NCBI GenBank assembly: GCA_021299555.1
Contig: JAJTGH010000058.1
Location: 1 to 33,381 of the forward strand
Length of the DNA stretch: 33,381 nucleotides
Direction of reading: 5' to 3'
Source of the DNA: Comamonadaceae bacterium
Lineage (GTDB): Bacteria > Pseudomonadota > Gammaproteobacteria > Burkholderiales > Burkholderiaceae_C
In this document: positions 24,739 through 32,340 of the stretch, in pieces
How positions within the stretch are numbered: the first letter of the stretch is position 1
How the letters are laid out: the number at the start of each line of letters is the position of its first letter
Notes under the pieces: model-generated
The model's input: only the letters and a program-made list of their open reading frames with translations
Databases searched by the model: none
What the model was told of the DNA's origin: nothing
Translations under genes and position numbers: made by a program

Positions 24739-25857
24739 ATGGCGCTATTGAGCAATCTGCAAAATGCCTCGCCCTTGTTGCTGGCAGCATCCGTTTCGCT
24801 TCTAAGCGCCTGGCTGATGCTGTTGACGCAGCGCTGGCACGGGCACCTGAGTCTGGACTCGCATGAAGGCGTACAGAAGTTTCATACCCAGGCCACACCG
24901 CGCATTGGGGGCCTACCCGTTCTGATCGGCTTGCTCGCAGCCTGGCCGCTCATGCCGCAAAAGGCGCAGGAGCTGATGACCTATTTGCTGCTGGCGGCCA
25001 TCCCCGCATTTGGATCCGGTTTTGTTGAAGACCTGACCAAGAAAGTGAGCATTCATATCCGACTGCTTTGCACCACCGGTTCTGGGACGCTGGCCTGCGT
25101 GCTGACCGGGTATTCGGTTCAGCATTCGGGCGTGTGGGGCCTGGACTGGCTGCTGGGCTTTGGCGTGATCTCGGTGATCTTCACCGCCTTGGCCATCGGC
25201 ACCATGGTCAATGGCATCAACATGATCGATGGCTTCAATGGCCTGTCTGCAGGGTCTGTGGTGATCATGCTCGCGGGCCTGGCCTGGATCGCTCAAAGTG
25301 CGGGCGACAGCGACCTGGCTGTTTTGGCACTGGCGACGGCGGGGGCGGTTTTTGGCTTTGCGCTGATCAACTGGCCATGGGGAAAGATCTTCCTGGGCGA
25401 CGGTGGGGCTTACCTGTGCGGCTTTGCCACCGCCTGGATCGGCGTTTTGCTGATCGAACGCAACGCCAGCGTTTCGACCTGGGCGCCCCTGATGGTCTGC
25501 GCCTATCCCCTGCTGGAAGTGTTCTTTAGCATCCTGAGGCGTCGACACCGAAAGCGGCATCCGGGGCATCCGGATCGACTGCATTTGCACAGCCTGATAC
25601 ACCGACGCGTGAGCTCATTCTGGCTCCCGGCTCTTGGTCCGCTGGGACTGAACTCGATCACCGGCGCGCTCATGTGGCCGATCAGCCTGATCTGCTGCGC
25701 ATGGGCGGTGGCGTTCGCCGGGAGCACGCCGATGCTCATCGTCGGCGTAGCGGGAATTGCTGCGCTCTACACCTTGATCTACTGCAGGCTGGTGCAATTC
25801 AAGTGGGGCATCAAACGCCGAACCCGGGAACTCGCTGCCCAATCTGTCGGCTCTTGA
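24739..25857 (+). CDS. WecA/MraY-family undecaprenyl-phosphate sugar-1-phosphate transferase
   Basis: This polytopic inner-membrane enzyme starts a lipid-linked glycan by moving a sugar-1-phosphate from a UDP-sugar to undecaprenyl phosphate. The 372-residue product has about ten hydrophobic segments and the family motifs FHTQATPRIGG (48-58), GFVEDLTKK (95-102; ED where most relatives have DD), NGINMIDGFNGL (158-169), FLGDGGAYL (218-226) and the cytoplasmic histidine loop HPDRLHLHSLIHRR (277-290). It looks complete. The sugar and the polymer (O-antigen, capsule or EPS) are not determined. It ends 18 bp from the convergent NYN-domain gene. Confidence 0.88.
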   Translation: MALLSNLQNASPLLLAASVSLLSAWLMLLTQRWHGHLSLDSHEGVQKFHTQATPRIGGLPVLIGLLAAWPLMPQKAQELMTYLLLAAIPAFGSGFVEDLTKKVSIHIRLLCTTGSGTLACVLTGYSVQHSGVWGLDWLLGFGVISVIFTALAIGTMVNGINMIDGFNGLSAGSVVIMLAGLAWIAQSAGDSDLAVLALATAGAVFGFALINWPWGKIFLGDGGAYLCGFATAWIGVLLIERNASVSTWAPLMVCAYPLLEVFFSILRRRHRKRHPGHPDRLHLHSLIHRRVSSFWLPALGPLGLNSITGALMWPISLICCAWAVAFAGSTPMLIVGVAGIAALYTLIYCRLVQFKWGIKRRTRELAAQSVGS

Positions 25858-25875
25858 GGGATCGTCAGGGCCTTC

Positions 25876-26730
25876 TCAGACGTCCTGCTCTAAAGCGCCG
25901 CTCGCCTCGCTGCCAAGCCCAGTGGCCAGTTCGCGGGCCTGGGCACGCAGGACACGCTTTTCCTGAAAATTCAGACTGCGACCAATCGCATTTTTGGCCC
26001 GAATGAGCAACTCGCGGTCGACCTCAGCGGGCAAGCCGCGTTGACCGGGTAACTCCTCACGCAAGGTCTCGCGGTCGTCTTCGACCAAATCTTCCCACCA
26101 AGCCTGGACCACGCCGCGCAATTGGGCATCCAGATCGGCGCTGACTGGACCGTCACCGGCAGACGGGGCACGCGCCAGCATGGCCTGGGCAAATTCAGAA
26201 GACCGCACCACCAGGCGCCGATCCGCCTCCCGCAGCAGTCGGGCCCAAGTCGGATCCTGCTGCATCAACCGCCCCATGGACTGAGCCCGCTCGTCGGTCA
26301 GGAGGCAAACCATCACCCCGGCAAGCTTGGCCGCATCAATCACTGGCATCAGGCGGTCGTCGTCGCTGGCAATGCACACCACACCGACCCGGCCACCAGC
26401 CACCAAAGCCTGCAAATCAGACGACATTTGCCGCACCAGCGACACCCCGTCGGTATCTCCTGCAGGCATGAGCCGCAGGGTTTGCTCGTCATGCACACTC
26501 TGGTCATCTTGATCAGCGTACCAGTAGGTTCGAAGCAAAGACGCACGCACACCGCTGCGCTGCATGGCATGTCGCACCAGATCGGGCACCCCTTCGCGCG
26601 AGAGATGGACCTGAGCCTCGGTCTCCTGCGAGCGAGACAACCATCTCAGATAACGTGCATCGACCAGGGCAACGGCGGTGGGACCATCTGCCGGCTGGGG
26701 CCGATAAAAAGATTTTTCGGGGTAATTCAT
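25876..26730 (-). CDS. NYN-domain (PIN-like) protein
   Basis: The 284-residue product resembles LabA/DUF88 NYN proteins, a PIN-like fold often acting on RNA. The N-terminal half has TAVALVDARYLRW (acidic D24), LLRTYWYADQDDQS, LVRQMSSDLQAL (D105) and VCIASDDDRLMPVIDAAKLAG (D123-D125), matching the acidic clusters of the fold. The usual SGDSDF is here ASDDDR and the first-strand Asn is absent, so nuclease activity is uncertain. The C-terminal part (about 200-284) is a separate helical, charged domain. ATG 26730; a candidate promoter is about 95 bp upstream. Confidence 0.75.
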   Translation of the reverse strand: MNYPEKSFYRPQPADGPTAVALVDARYLRWLSRSQETEAQVHLSREGVPDLVRHAMQRSGVRASLLRTYWYADQDDQSVHDEQTLRLMPAGDTDGVSLVRQMSSDLQALVAGGRVGVVCIASDDDRLMPVIDAAKLAGVMVCLLTDERAQSMGRLMQQDPTWARLLREADRRLVVRSSEFAQAMLARAPSAGDGPVSADLDAQLRGVVQAWWEDLVEDDRETLREELPGQRGLPAEVDRELLIRAKNAIGRSLNFQEKRVLRAQARELATGLGSEASGALEQDV

Positions 26731-26825
26731 CAGATATCAAGTACTCGGGCAAAGTATCGCTGCGGTGGCCACATATGAGAGCGAGGCATCAAGGCGTACC
26801 CATCAAAAGACGGGCAAGCAGCGCT

Positions 26826-26831
26826 ATTTTA
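26826..26831 (-). promoter_or_regulatory. Candidate -10 box for the NYN-domain gene
   Basis: The 182-bp rfaH to NYN gap carries CCTAAAATAGCG on the minus strand (26823-26834), identical over 12 bases to the element before ndk. TAAAAT is about 95 bp before the NYN ATG. No clear -35 is visible. A 63-codon plus-strand ORF across this gap has no recognisable features and I do not call it. Confidence 0.4.
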
Positions 26832-26912
26832 GGCGGGTCTACCCCGGCCACTTTTTTGCCGCGATCGCGCAATGGTTGAGCAAGCCGCAGATGCTCAGTC
26901 CGGGGGCCAAGA

Positions 26913-27413
26913 TCAGGGTAGGCGGCGAAGAGCTGCAGGGTCGACCGGCAACTTGACCTGCCGGCTGAGCAGTTCGATCAGCACCATGGCGCGGGCTTGA
27001 CCATCGCGCATCTGAAATATGCCCTCCACCCCGGCAAATGCTCCCTCGGTGACCTGCACCCTCTGCCCATGTTCGAACAAACGCTGCGCCTGACCTGCGC
27101 TTGCCTCCTGGCTTTTGAGCTCAGCAATCAGGCCCTCATCGACCCGCGCCGGCTCCAAGCCAAAACGCACCAGACGGGTGACGCCCTGGGTGGAATGAAT
27201 CGGGGCCCAACTGCGGGCACCACTGCCGGTATCGAGTTGTACAAAGAGGTAGCGGGGAAACAAGGCTTCTTCGACCTCTGCCACAGCACCTCGCCGAATC
27301 TTTTCAAGACGCAGCACCGGCAAGTAGCAGGGGTAGCCTTGGCGCTCGAGGTGCTCTCGAGCGGTCTTTTCCTGGCGCGGCTTGCTGTGTATCAGGTACC
27401 AATTGAGCGGCAT
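26913..27413 (-). CDS. rfaH: RfaH-like NusG-family transcription antiterminator
   Basis: RfaH is a NusG paralogue loaded at ops sites that lets RNA polymerase read through long LPS, capsule and pilus operons. The 166-residue product (162 in E. coli) has the N-terminal NGN domain (LNWYLIHSKPRQEKTAREHL, QGYPCYLPVL, EALFPRYLFVQLD) and a C-terminal KOW region (HGQRVQVTEGAFAGVEGIFQMR). NusG itself is usually about 180-190 residues and lies near rplK, so RfaH is the better reading. Its start overlaps the hydrolase gene by 22 bp. I see no ops element in the window. It lies near a wecA-type gene, in line with a role in surface glycans. Confidence 0.82.
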   Translation of the reverse strand: MPLNWYLIHSKPRQEKTAREHLERQGYPCYLPVLRLEKIRRGAVAEVEEALFPRYLFVQLDTGSGARSWAPIHSTQGVTRLVRFGLEPARVDEGLIAELKSQEASAGQAQRLFEHGQRVQVTEGAFAGVEGIFQMRDGQARAMVLIELLSRQVKLPVDPAALRRLP

Positions 27414-28393
27414 GATTGGTATTTTCCAGCATGACCCGGGTCAACGGCTCCAGCGTTGAGCAGACCCAGCAAGGCATAGTTAAAAGCCTGCGGCTGCTCA
27501 AACTGCACCCAATGCCCAGCCCCAGCAATGGCCTGCATGCGCCCAAAGCCAGGGCAGGTGCGCAAGATCGTTTCAATGTCTGCCGTCTGACCCAGGTAGT
27601 ACCGGTCATGCTGACCGTAGAGCACGTCCACAGGGCAGCTCACCTGAACCAGGGCTGCACGAAGAACATCGGTTCGCGACAGTCGCCGGCTCGGCAGTCG
27701 ATCACGCTCGGCATTGATTTGCTGCAACTGGCAGGCCAATGCACAGGTTGAGGCCTCATGGTAGAGCATGATTTCGCGCAAATTGTGGGTGTGCGCAAGC
27801 AAACGCTGCTCGCTGCTGGCAAGGTGCCGCCACGCTTTTGGGCGGATGCGCTGCAGCGCCGGCCGACCCAGGCCCGGCGGCGCGACCAGAACCAGACGTG
27901 AAAACCGCGCGGCAAAGACCCGGGCCCACAGGCCCGCAACCATGCCGCCAAATGAAAAGCCGACCCCATCGCAAGCCCGATCACCGATGAGCTCGCACAG
28001 GCCCCGCTCGAGCGGCTCGGGCATGGCGTCGGCGTCCTTACCGCCCGGGGGCAAATCGGAGTCACCAAAACCGGGCAAGTCGGGAACGAGCACAGACCGG
28101 CCGGATTCAATCAGAGCGGGGATGTTTCTCAGCCAATGCGTCCAGCTGCCACTCCCGCCGTGCAACAGCACCAGGGGCGCCCGGTCATGACGGGCGCCCT
28201 CTTGGCCCCAGCAATGCCAGACGATATGACCCTGACCGCAGCGGGTCTGAACGCGGCGAGCCAAGCCCAACACCTGCATCACTTCCTGCGGCAAGTTTCT
28301 TTCAACAGCCGATGGCGACGGGATCGACATGGACAGGCTCGGCTTTTCGGTCATTGCTGCGGCTTCAATGGCAGGGCTGCCCTGCTCAATCAT
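27392..28393 (-). CDS. Alpha/beta hydrolase, substrate unknown
   Basis: The 333-residue product from ATG 28393 is an alpha/beta-fold hydrolase with the oxyanion motif LLHGGSGSWTHW (77-88), nucleophile S147 in GFSFGG, acid D263 in YGQHDRYY and H294 in AGHWVQFEQP. An N-terminal extension of about 45 residues precedes the fold; a start at ATG 28354 is also possible. It overlaps the arfB stop by 8 bp and the rfaH start by 22 bp, so arfB, this gene and rfaH form a compact unit. Substrate and pathway cannot be named; the neighbouring pcaD is a separate, more typical lactone hydrolase. Confidence 0.82.
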   Translation of the reverse strand: MIEQGSPAIEAAAMTEKPSLSMSIPSPSAVERNLPQEVMQVLGLARRVQTRCGQGHIVWHCWGQEGARHDRAPLVLLHGGSGSWTHWLRNIPALIESGRSVLVPDLPGFGDSDLPPGGKDADAMPEPLERGLCELIGDRACDGVGFSFGGMVAGLWARVFAARFSRLVLVAPPGLGRPALQRIRPKAWRHLASSEQRLLAHTHNLREIMLYHEASTCALACQLQQINAERDRLPSRRLSRTDVLRAALVQVSCPVDVLYGQHDRYYLGQTADIETILRTCPGFGRMQAIAGAGHWVQFEQPQAFNYALLGLLNAGAVDPGHAGKYQSCRSIGT

Positions 28394-28796
28394 CGACCCG
28401 GGAACGCTGAATTTTGACCTGCGCGCGCTCGCTCTTGTCTTGCAAACGCCGCAACTTCGATGCCCGAGTCGGCCGCGTCGCCTGCCTGGTTTTGGGTGGA
28501 CGCGAGACAGCGTCAACGATGGTCTGCAAGCGCGACATGGCGTCGGCCCGGTTCAGCTCCTGGGTGCGGTGCTGCTGGGCCTTGAGCACCAGCACGCCAT
28601 CCTGGGAAATGCGACCATCCCCACTGGCCAGCAGCCGCTGCTTGACCGCATCGGGCAGCGTCGAGGCCAAGATATCAAAACGCAAATGGATCGCAGAAGA
28701 GACCTTGTTGACATTTTGCCCACCCGCACCCTGGGCACGGATGGCCGCGCAAACGACTTCGCGCTCGTCAATCGGATAAAGGCATGGGACGACCAT
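28386..28796 (-). CDS. arfB: Peptidyl-tRNA hydrolase ArfB (YaeJ), ribosome rescue
   Basis: ArfB releases peptides from ribosomes stalled on truncated mRNA, using a GGQ loop like that of release factors. The 136-residue product (E. coli: 140) has the GGQ motif in RAQGAGGQNVNKVSSAIHLRF and the basic C-terminal tail (KTRQATRPTRASKLRRLQDKSERAQVK) that enters the mRNA channel. ATG 28796 lies 76 bp after pcaD. It is complete. Confidence 0.93.
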   Translation of the reverse strand: MVVPCLYPIDEREVVCAAIRAQGAGGQNVNKVSSAIHLRFDILASTLPDAVKQRLLASGDGRISQDGVLVLKAQQHRTQELNRADAMSRLQTIVDAVSRPPKTRQATRPTRASKLRRLQDKSERAQVKIQRSRVDD

Positions 28797-28872
28797 GCGC
28801 TATTTTCGCAGCAGGCGGGCCAGCAGGCGCTGCCTTGCGGCAACTTGACCTGAAATCACATGCAAGTGCCGA

Positions 28873-29652
28873 TCAAAGAGCCGACACAAAATTGTCGAGC
28901 AACTGAGCAAATTCGGCTGGACGTTCCACCGCACTGAGGTGCGCCGCGTCGATGGTGCACAAGCGAGCCCCCGGAATTTCCGCAACCATTTGACGGGAGG
29001 CCGAAACCGGCGTGGCCTCGTCGAGTGTGCCCGCGATCACCAGGCTCGGGCAGGCGATGCCCGGGTTGCTCGATCGAAAGTCGATGGCGGCCACAGCACC
29101 GCAGGCAGCCGCATAGGCACCTGGGGGTATGCGTTCGAGGCGCTCGCGCAAGCGGGCCACTTTCAGGGCGCCGCCATGGGTTTGATCGCTGCGAAATGCC
29201 GGCGTGAACCAACGCTGCATGGCCCCTTCGGCGATGGCCGCAACGCCCTGATCAAGAACCGTTTTGATGCGACTGGCCCACATGGCCTGCGCCGCATCGT
29301 CATAAGCGCTGGCCGAGTTTGCGATGATGATGCTGCGCAGCAATTCGGGATGGCGGCAGGCCAGGGCCTGCGCTGTCATGCCGCCCATGCTCAGGCCAGC
29401 AAAATGCACTGGTTGATCGCACTGCGCGCGGATCAGTGCGGCTGCGTCATCGGCCATCATTTCGATGGTGTAGGGCCCCGGAGGAACCGGCGATAGGCCA
29501 TGGCCGCGATGGTCAAAGCGCAACACCGTGTATTTGTGCTCAAGGCACTGGGCCACGCCATCCCACATGGTCAAGTCGCAGCCGAGCGCATGGCTGAGCA
29601 CCAGGACCGGGCCTTGGCCTTGGCGAAGATGATGCAATTGGGCAATGGTCAT
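28873..29652 (-). CDS. pcaD: 3-oxoadipate enol-lactonase
   Basis: PcaD hydrolyses 3-oxoadipate enol-lactone to 3-oxoadipate in the beta-ketoadipate pathway. The 259-residue alpha/beta hydrolase has HALGCDLTMWD, FDHRGHGLS, nucleophile S88 in GLSMGGM, acid D211 in GTLDEATPV and H238 in AAHLSAVERP. The length matches the family. pcaC ends 57 bp upstream, and the order pcaB-pcaC-pcaD supports the assignment. Confidence 0.9.
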   Translation of the reverse strand: MTIAQLHHLRQGQGPVLVLSHALGCDLTMWDGVAQCLEHKYTVLRFDHRGHGLSPVPPGPYTIEMMADDAAALIRAQCDQPVHFAGLSMGGMTAQALACRHPELLRSIIIANSASAYDDAAQAMWASRIKTVLDQGVAAIAEGAMQRWFTPAFRSDQTHGGALKVARLRERLERIPPGAYAAACGAVAAIDFRSSNPGIACPSLVIAGTLDEATPVSASRQMVAEIPGARLCTIDAAHLSAVERPAEFAQLLDNFVSAL

Positions 29653-29709
29653 GGTGGCAACTGTGTGTTCAAAAACTCTTCAGGCGATCCGCCCGAAGCG
29701 CGTACCGGG

Positions 29710-30135
29710 CTAGGCCTCCTTGGGAGGCAGCAATCCCTTTTCCCGCAAAATCTGGGTGGCGATGTCGAACGCATGGTTGGCCGCCGGCACCCCGCAATAA
29801 ATCGCCGCCTGCATGATCACCTCTTTGATCTCTTGTGGGCTGAGCCGGGACTGCGGCTGACCCTCGAGGGCGGCGCGGGTGTGCAAGGCAAACTCTTCCC
29901 AGGCCTTCAGACCGATCATGGTCGACAAGACCATCAGGCGACGGCTTTTGTCGCCAAGAGCCGGTCTCCCCCAGATTTCATTCCATGCGTAGCGGGAAAT
30001 CAGATTCTGAAATTCGCCGTTGAATTCATTGACGTTGGCCAATGAACGGTCCACCCAGGCGTCACCGAGCACCCGTCGGCGGTTGATCAGACCCGCTTGG
30101 TAGTCGCTGTCTCGGTCATCGAACGATACGCTCAT
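29710..30135 (-). CDS. pcaC: 4-carboxymuconolactone decarboxylase
   Basis: PcaC decarboxylates 4-carboxymuconolactone to 3-oxoadipate enol-lactone. From ATG 30135 (MSVSFDDRDSDYQAGLINRR) the 141-residue product has the AhpD-like family signature IMQAAIYCGVPAANHAF with its conserved Cys and His. An upstream in-frame TTG/ATG extension to 30171 lies within pcaB and is not needed. The start lies inside the last 20 bp of pcaB, so translation is coupled. Confidence 0.92.
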   Translation of the reverse strand: MSVSFDDRDSDYQAGLINRRRVLGDAWVDRSLANVNEFNGEFQNLISRYAWNEIWGRPALGDKSRRLMVLSTMIGLKAWEEFALHTRAALEGQPQSRLSPQEIKEVIMQAAIYCGVPAANHAFDIATQILREKGLLPPKEA

Positions 30136-31366
30136 TTTGCTCGTCTCCGGGGTCACGGCGGTTTTTGGCATCCGATTGCCAAGCGCGCCAAAATTTCAAT
30201 TGTGCATGCACCGTTGCCGCGGCGCCCTGGGCCAGGCCCGGATCGAACCACTCATCGGCTGCGCTCTGAGGAAGCACGCTGCGCAACGAATCGATGTTTG
30301 CGTGCATGCGGTCCGTGTCAACCTGCAAGCCCACCAGAGCCTGCGCCATGGCATGAACCGCGCCATGCGCACTGATGAGCAGTCCGGACCACTCCGCCAG
30401 TTCGGCCTGCCAGCCGCCAAGCGCGCGTTCATGCTCCTGCACCATGGCAGCGAGCAGAGCGGCCGCGCGCTGTGGCGCCCTCTGGGCAGCAGCCAGACTC
30501 ACCATGCAGGCCACCGGATTGCGCTTGTGCGGCATGGCAGAGGATCCACCCCGGCCAGCCTCAGCCGGTTCAGCCAGCTCAGAAATCTCGAACTGACCCA
30601 TCAAAGAAACATCCCGGGCGATTTTGCCCAAATTGCCAACCAGCACTGCAATCTCGCAGCCCAGGCTGACCCACTGGTCGCGCTGGGTGTGCCAACTTGC
30701 CTGAGGACATGTGAGCCCGAGATCGGTGGCCATGCGCATCAAGACCTCGGGTCCTTTGCCCTGCATCTGAGCCAGCGTACCGACCGCACCGCCCAATTGC
30801 ACGCACAAGCCCTGCTCGGCCGACCGACGAAGGCGCTCGCGACTGCGCAACAGGGGGATGGCCCAACCCATGCACTTCAGGCCAAAACTGGTCACCGAGG
30901 CTGGTTGCATCAGGGTTCGGGCCAGAACCGGATCGGCTGCATGCCGCTCGGCACGCCCGAGCAAGGCTTCAATGCAGACCGTCAAGTCAGCATGAATCAA
31001 GTCCAAGGCCGATCGGGTGATCAAGGCCATGGCCGTATCGATCACATCCTGACTGGTGCTGCCCAGGTGCACATATTGCACCGCCTGCGGGTTGAACATC
31101 GCCACCGTCTCTTTCAGGCTCTTGACCAGAGGTATGGCCAGGCTGCCCGCGCGCGCACTTTCTCGAACGATGCGAGCCACATCAAACAACTCGACCTTGC
31201 AGGTGCCGATGATGGATTGCGCAGCGCTCTCGGGAATCAGGCCCGCATCGGCCTGGGCACGGGCCAAAGCGGCCTCAAAGCTCAACATGGCCGAGACCAC
31301 CTCATGCTCGCCCCAAGCTTGCAACATCGCCGGGCTCGACAAAAACGATTCAAATGCAGCGCTCAT
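30116..31366 (-). CDS. pcaB: 3-carboxy-cis,cis-muconate cycloisomerase
   Basis: PcaB cyclises 3-carboxymuconate (the product of protocatechuate 3,4-dioxygenase) to 4-carboxymuconolactone. The 416-residue product belongs to the fumarase/aspartase superfamily: HLGSTSQDVIDTA (100-112), ASWHTQRDQW, and the signature GGSSAMPHKRNPV (273-285). Pseudomonas PcaB is about 450 residues; here the C-terminal helical part is shorter (ending SAADEWFDPGLAQGAAATVH...), which I believe is usual in Comamonadaceae. ATG 31366 is chosen over upstream residues that do not fit. It lies 56 bp after the dehydratase-like gene. Confidence 0.88.
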   Translation of the reverse strand: MSAAFESFLSSPAMLQAWGEHEVVSAMLSFEAALARAQADAGLIPESAAQSIIGTCKVELFDVARIVRESARAGSLAIPLVKSLKETVAMFNPQAVQYVHLGSTSQDVIDTAMALITRSALDLIHADLTVCIEALLGRAERHAADPVLARTLMQPASVTSFGLKCMGWAIPLLRSRERLRRSAEQGLCVQLGGAVGTLAQMQGKGPEVLMRMATDLGLTCPQASWHTQRDQWVSLGCEIAVLVGNLGKIARDVSLMGQFEISELAEPAEAGRGGSSAMPHKRNPVACMVSLAAAQRAPQRAAALLAAMVQEHERALGGWQAELAEWSGLLISAHGAVHAMAQALVGLQVDTDRMHANIDSLRSVLPQSAADEWFDPGLAQGAAATVHAQLKFWRAWQSDAKNRRDPGDEQNERIVR

Positions 31367-31422
31367 AGAAAAACGGTTTCGCAAAAAATGGGGCCCAGCC
31401 GCTCTTGATCACGGCCTGCGAC

Positions 31423-32340
31423 TCAAGCGCCTGATCGGCGCAGCCGCATCTGATTGGGCAAGGGCACCGAGCGGCGCAGCACATCCTCGGCCAACCACAG
31501 GGCCGATCGCCAAGCACGCGCAGCAACGGTGGGCAGCGGGATTTGCTGATAGTCGTCGTTGAACACTTCAAAGCTGTAGTCGCCGCGATAGCCCAATGCA
31601 TGGAGCTTGCTGACCAACGCAGCCAGATCCGTGCTGTGCACGCCTTCACCCGGGAACACTCGAAAATGGCGGGCAGTGGCAATTCGCTCTTGCTCGGACT
31701 TGATTTCCGTCCACATGAAATCTGCCAACTGCACCAAAAAGATCTTGTCCGGGTCAAGCAGATCGAGATCCTCCAGGGGTGTCTTCGTAGCGAACATGTG
31801 AAAGGAGTCAAAGCCCAAGCCCAGGTTTGGCATATCGGCCTGACAGACCACATCCCAAGCCTGCGTGAACTCGTTGATGTGCCGCCCCCAGGACAGCGCT
31901 TCATAGGCCACCTTGATGCCCATGGGAATGGCAAGAACAGCGAGCTTGCGCAGATCGCGTGCCAGCGCATCGATATCACCGGTGGCATGCGCCGAGGTCG
32001 AAGAGCAAACCAGCAACACTTTGGAGCCCAGGGCGCTGCACATCTCCAGCATCGACTTGGCGATGTCTATCTTGTACCCGTGCAGGTGTCCCGACAAGCC
32101 CTCAAAGTCGCGCAGCACCTGAAAACCGGTCACACGCAAACCACTGGCACGCACAGCGGCCACAGCGGCATCCAAGCCATCGGGGTGTCCGACCACATCT
32201 CGGGCAGAGAGCATGACTTGGGAAAAGCCGGCCTCGCGCATGGCCTTGAGCTTGGCTTCCAGGGGCCCAGCCAACGAGATGGTGTCCATCCCAAAATCCT
32301 TGATATTGGCGCGGTAGTCCATCTCAAACCCGCTCGTCAT
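31423..32340 (-). CDS. TIM-barrel 3-dehydroshikimate dehydratase-like protein
   Basis: The product (305 aa from ATG 32340; ATG 32322 is the alternative) is a sugar-phosphate isomerase/epimerase-type TIM barrel. Four residues match the metal site of 3-dehydroshikimate dehydratases (AsbF, QuiC): E147 (KVAYEALSWGRHI), D178 (GLGFDSFH), Q204 (FLVQLADFMW) and E258 (YSFEVFNDDY). Such enzymes convert 3-dehydroshikimate to protocatechuate, which fits the pcaBCD genes just downstream. In Pseudomonas QuiC this domain is fused to a C-terminal HPPD-like domain; here that partner is a separate gene overlapping the 5' end. Function is inferred, not proven. Confidence 0.78.
   Translation of the reverse strand: MTSGFEMDYRANIKDFGMDTISLAGPLEAKLKAMREAGFSQVMLSARDVVGHPDGLDAAVAAVRASGLRVTGFQVLRDFEGLSGHLHGYKIDIAKSMLEMCSALGSKVLLVCSSTSAHATGDIDALARDLRKLAVLAIPMGIKVAYEALSWGRHINEFTQAWDVVCQADMPNLGLGFDSFHMFATKTPLEDLDLLDPDKIFLVQLADFMWTEIKSEQERIATARHFRVFPGEGVHSTDLAALVSKLHALGYRGDYSFEVFNDDYQQIPLPTVAARAWRSALWLAEDVLRRSVPLPNQMRLRRSGA

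Noticed and set aside
26765-26956. 63-codon plus-strand ORF between the NYN gene and rfaH
   Set aside because: No ribosome site that stands out, overlaps the rfaH end, no family resemblance, and the gap carries a promoter-like element on the other strand.
30137-31408. Plus-strand ORF of 423 codons opposite pcaB
   Set aside because: Antisense shadow of a convincing pcaB; no motifs or ribosome site.
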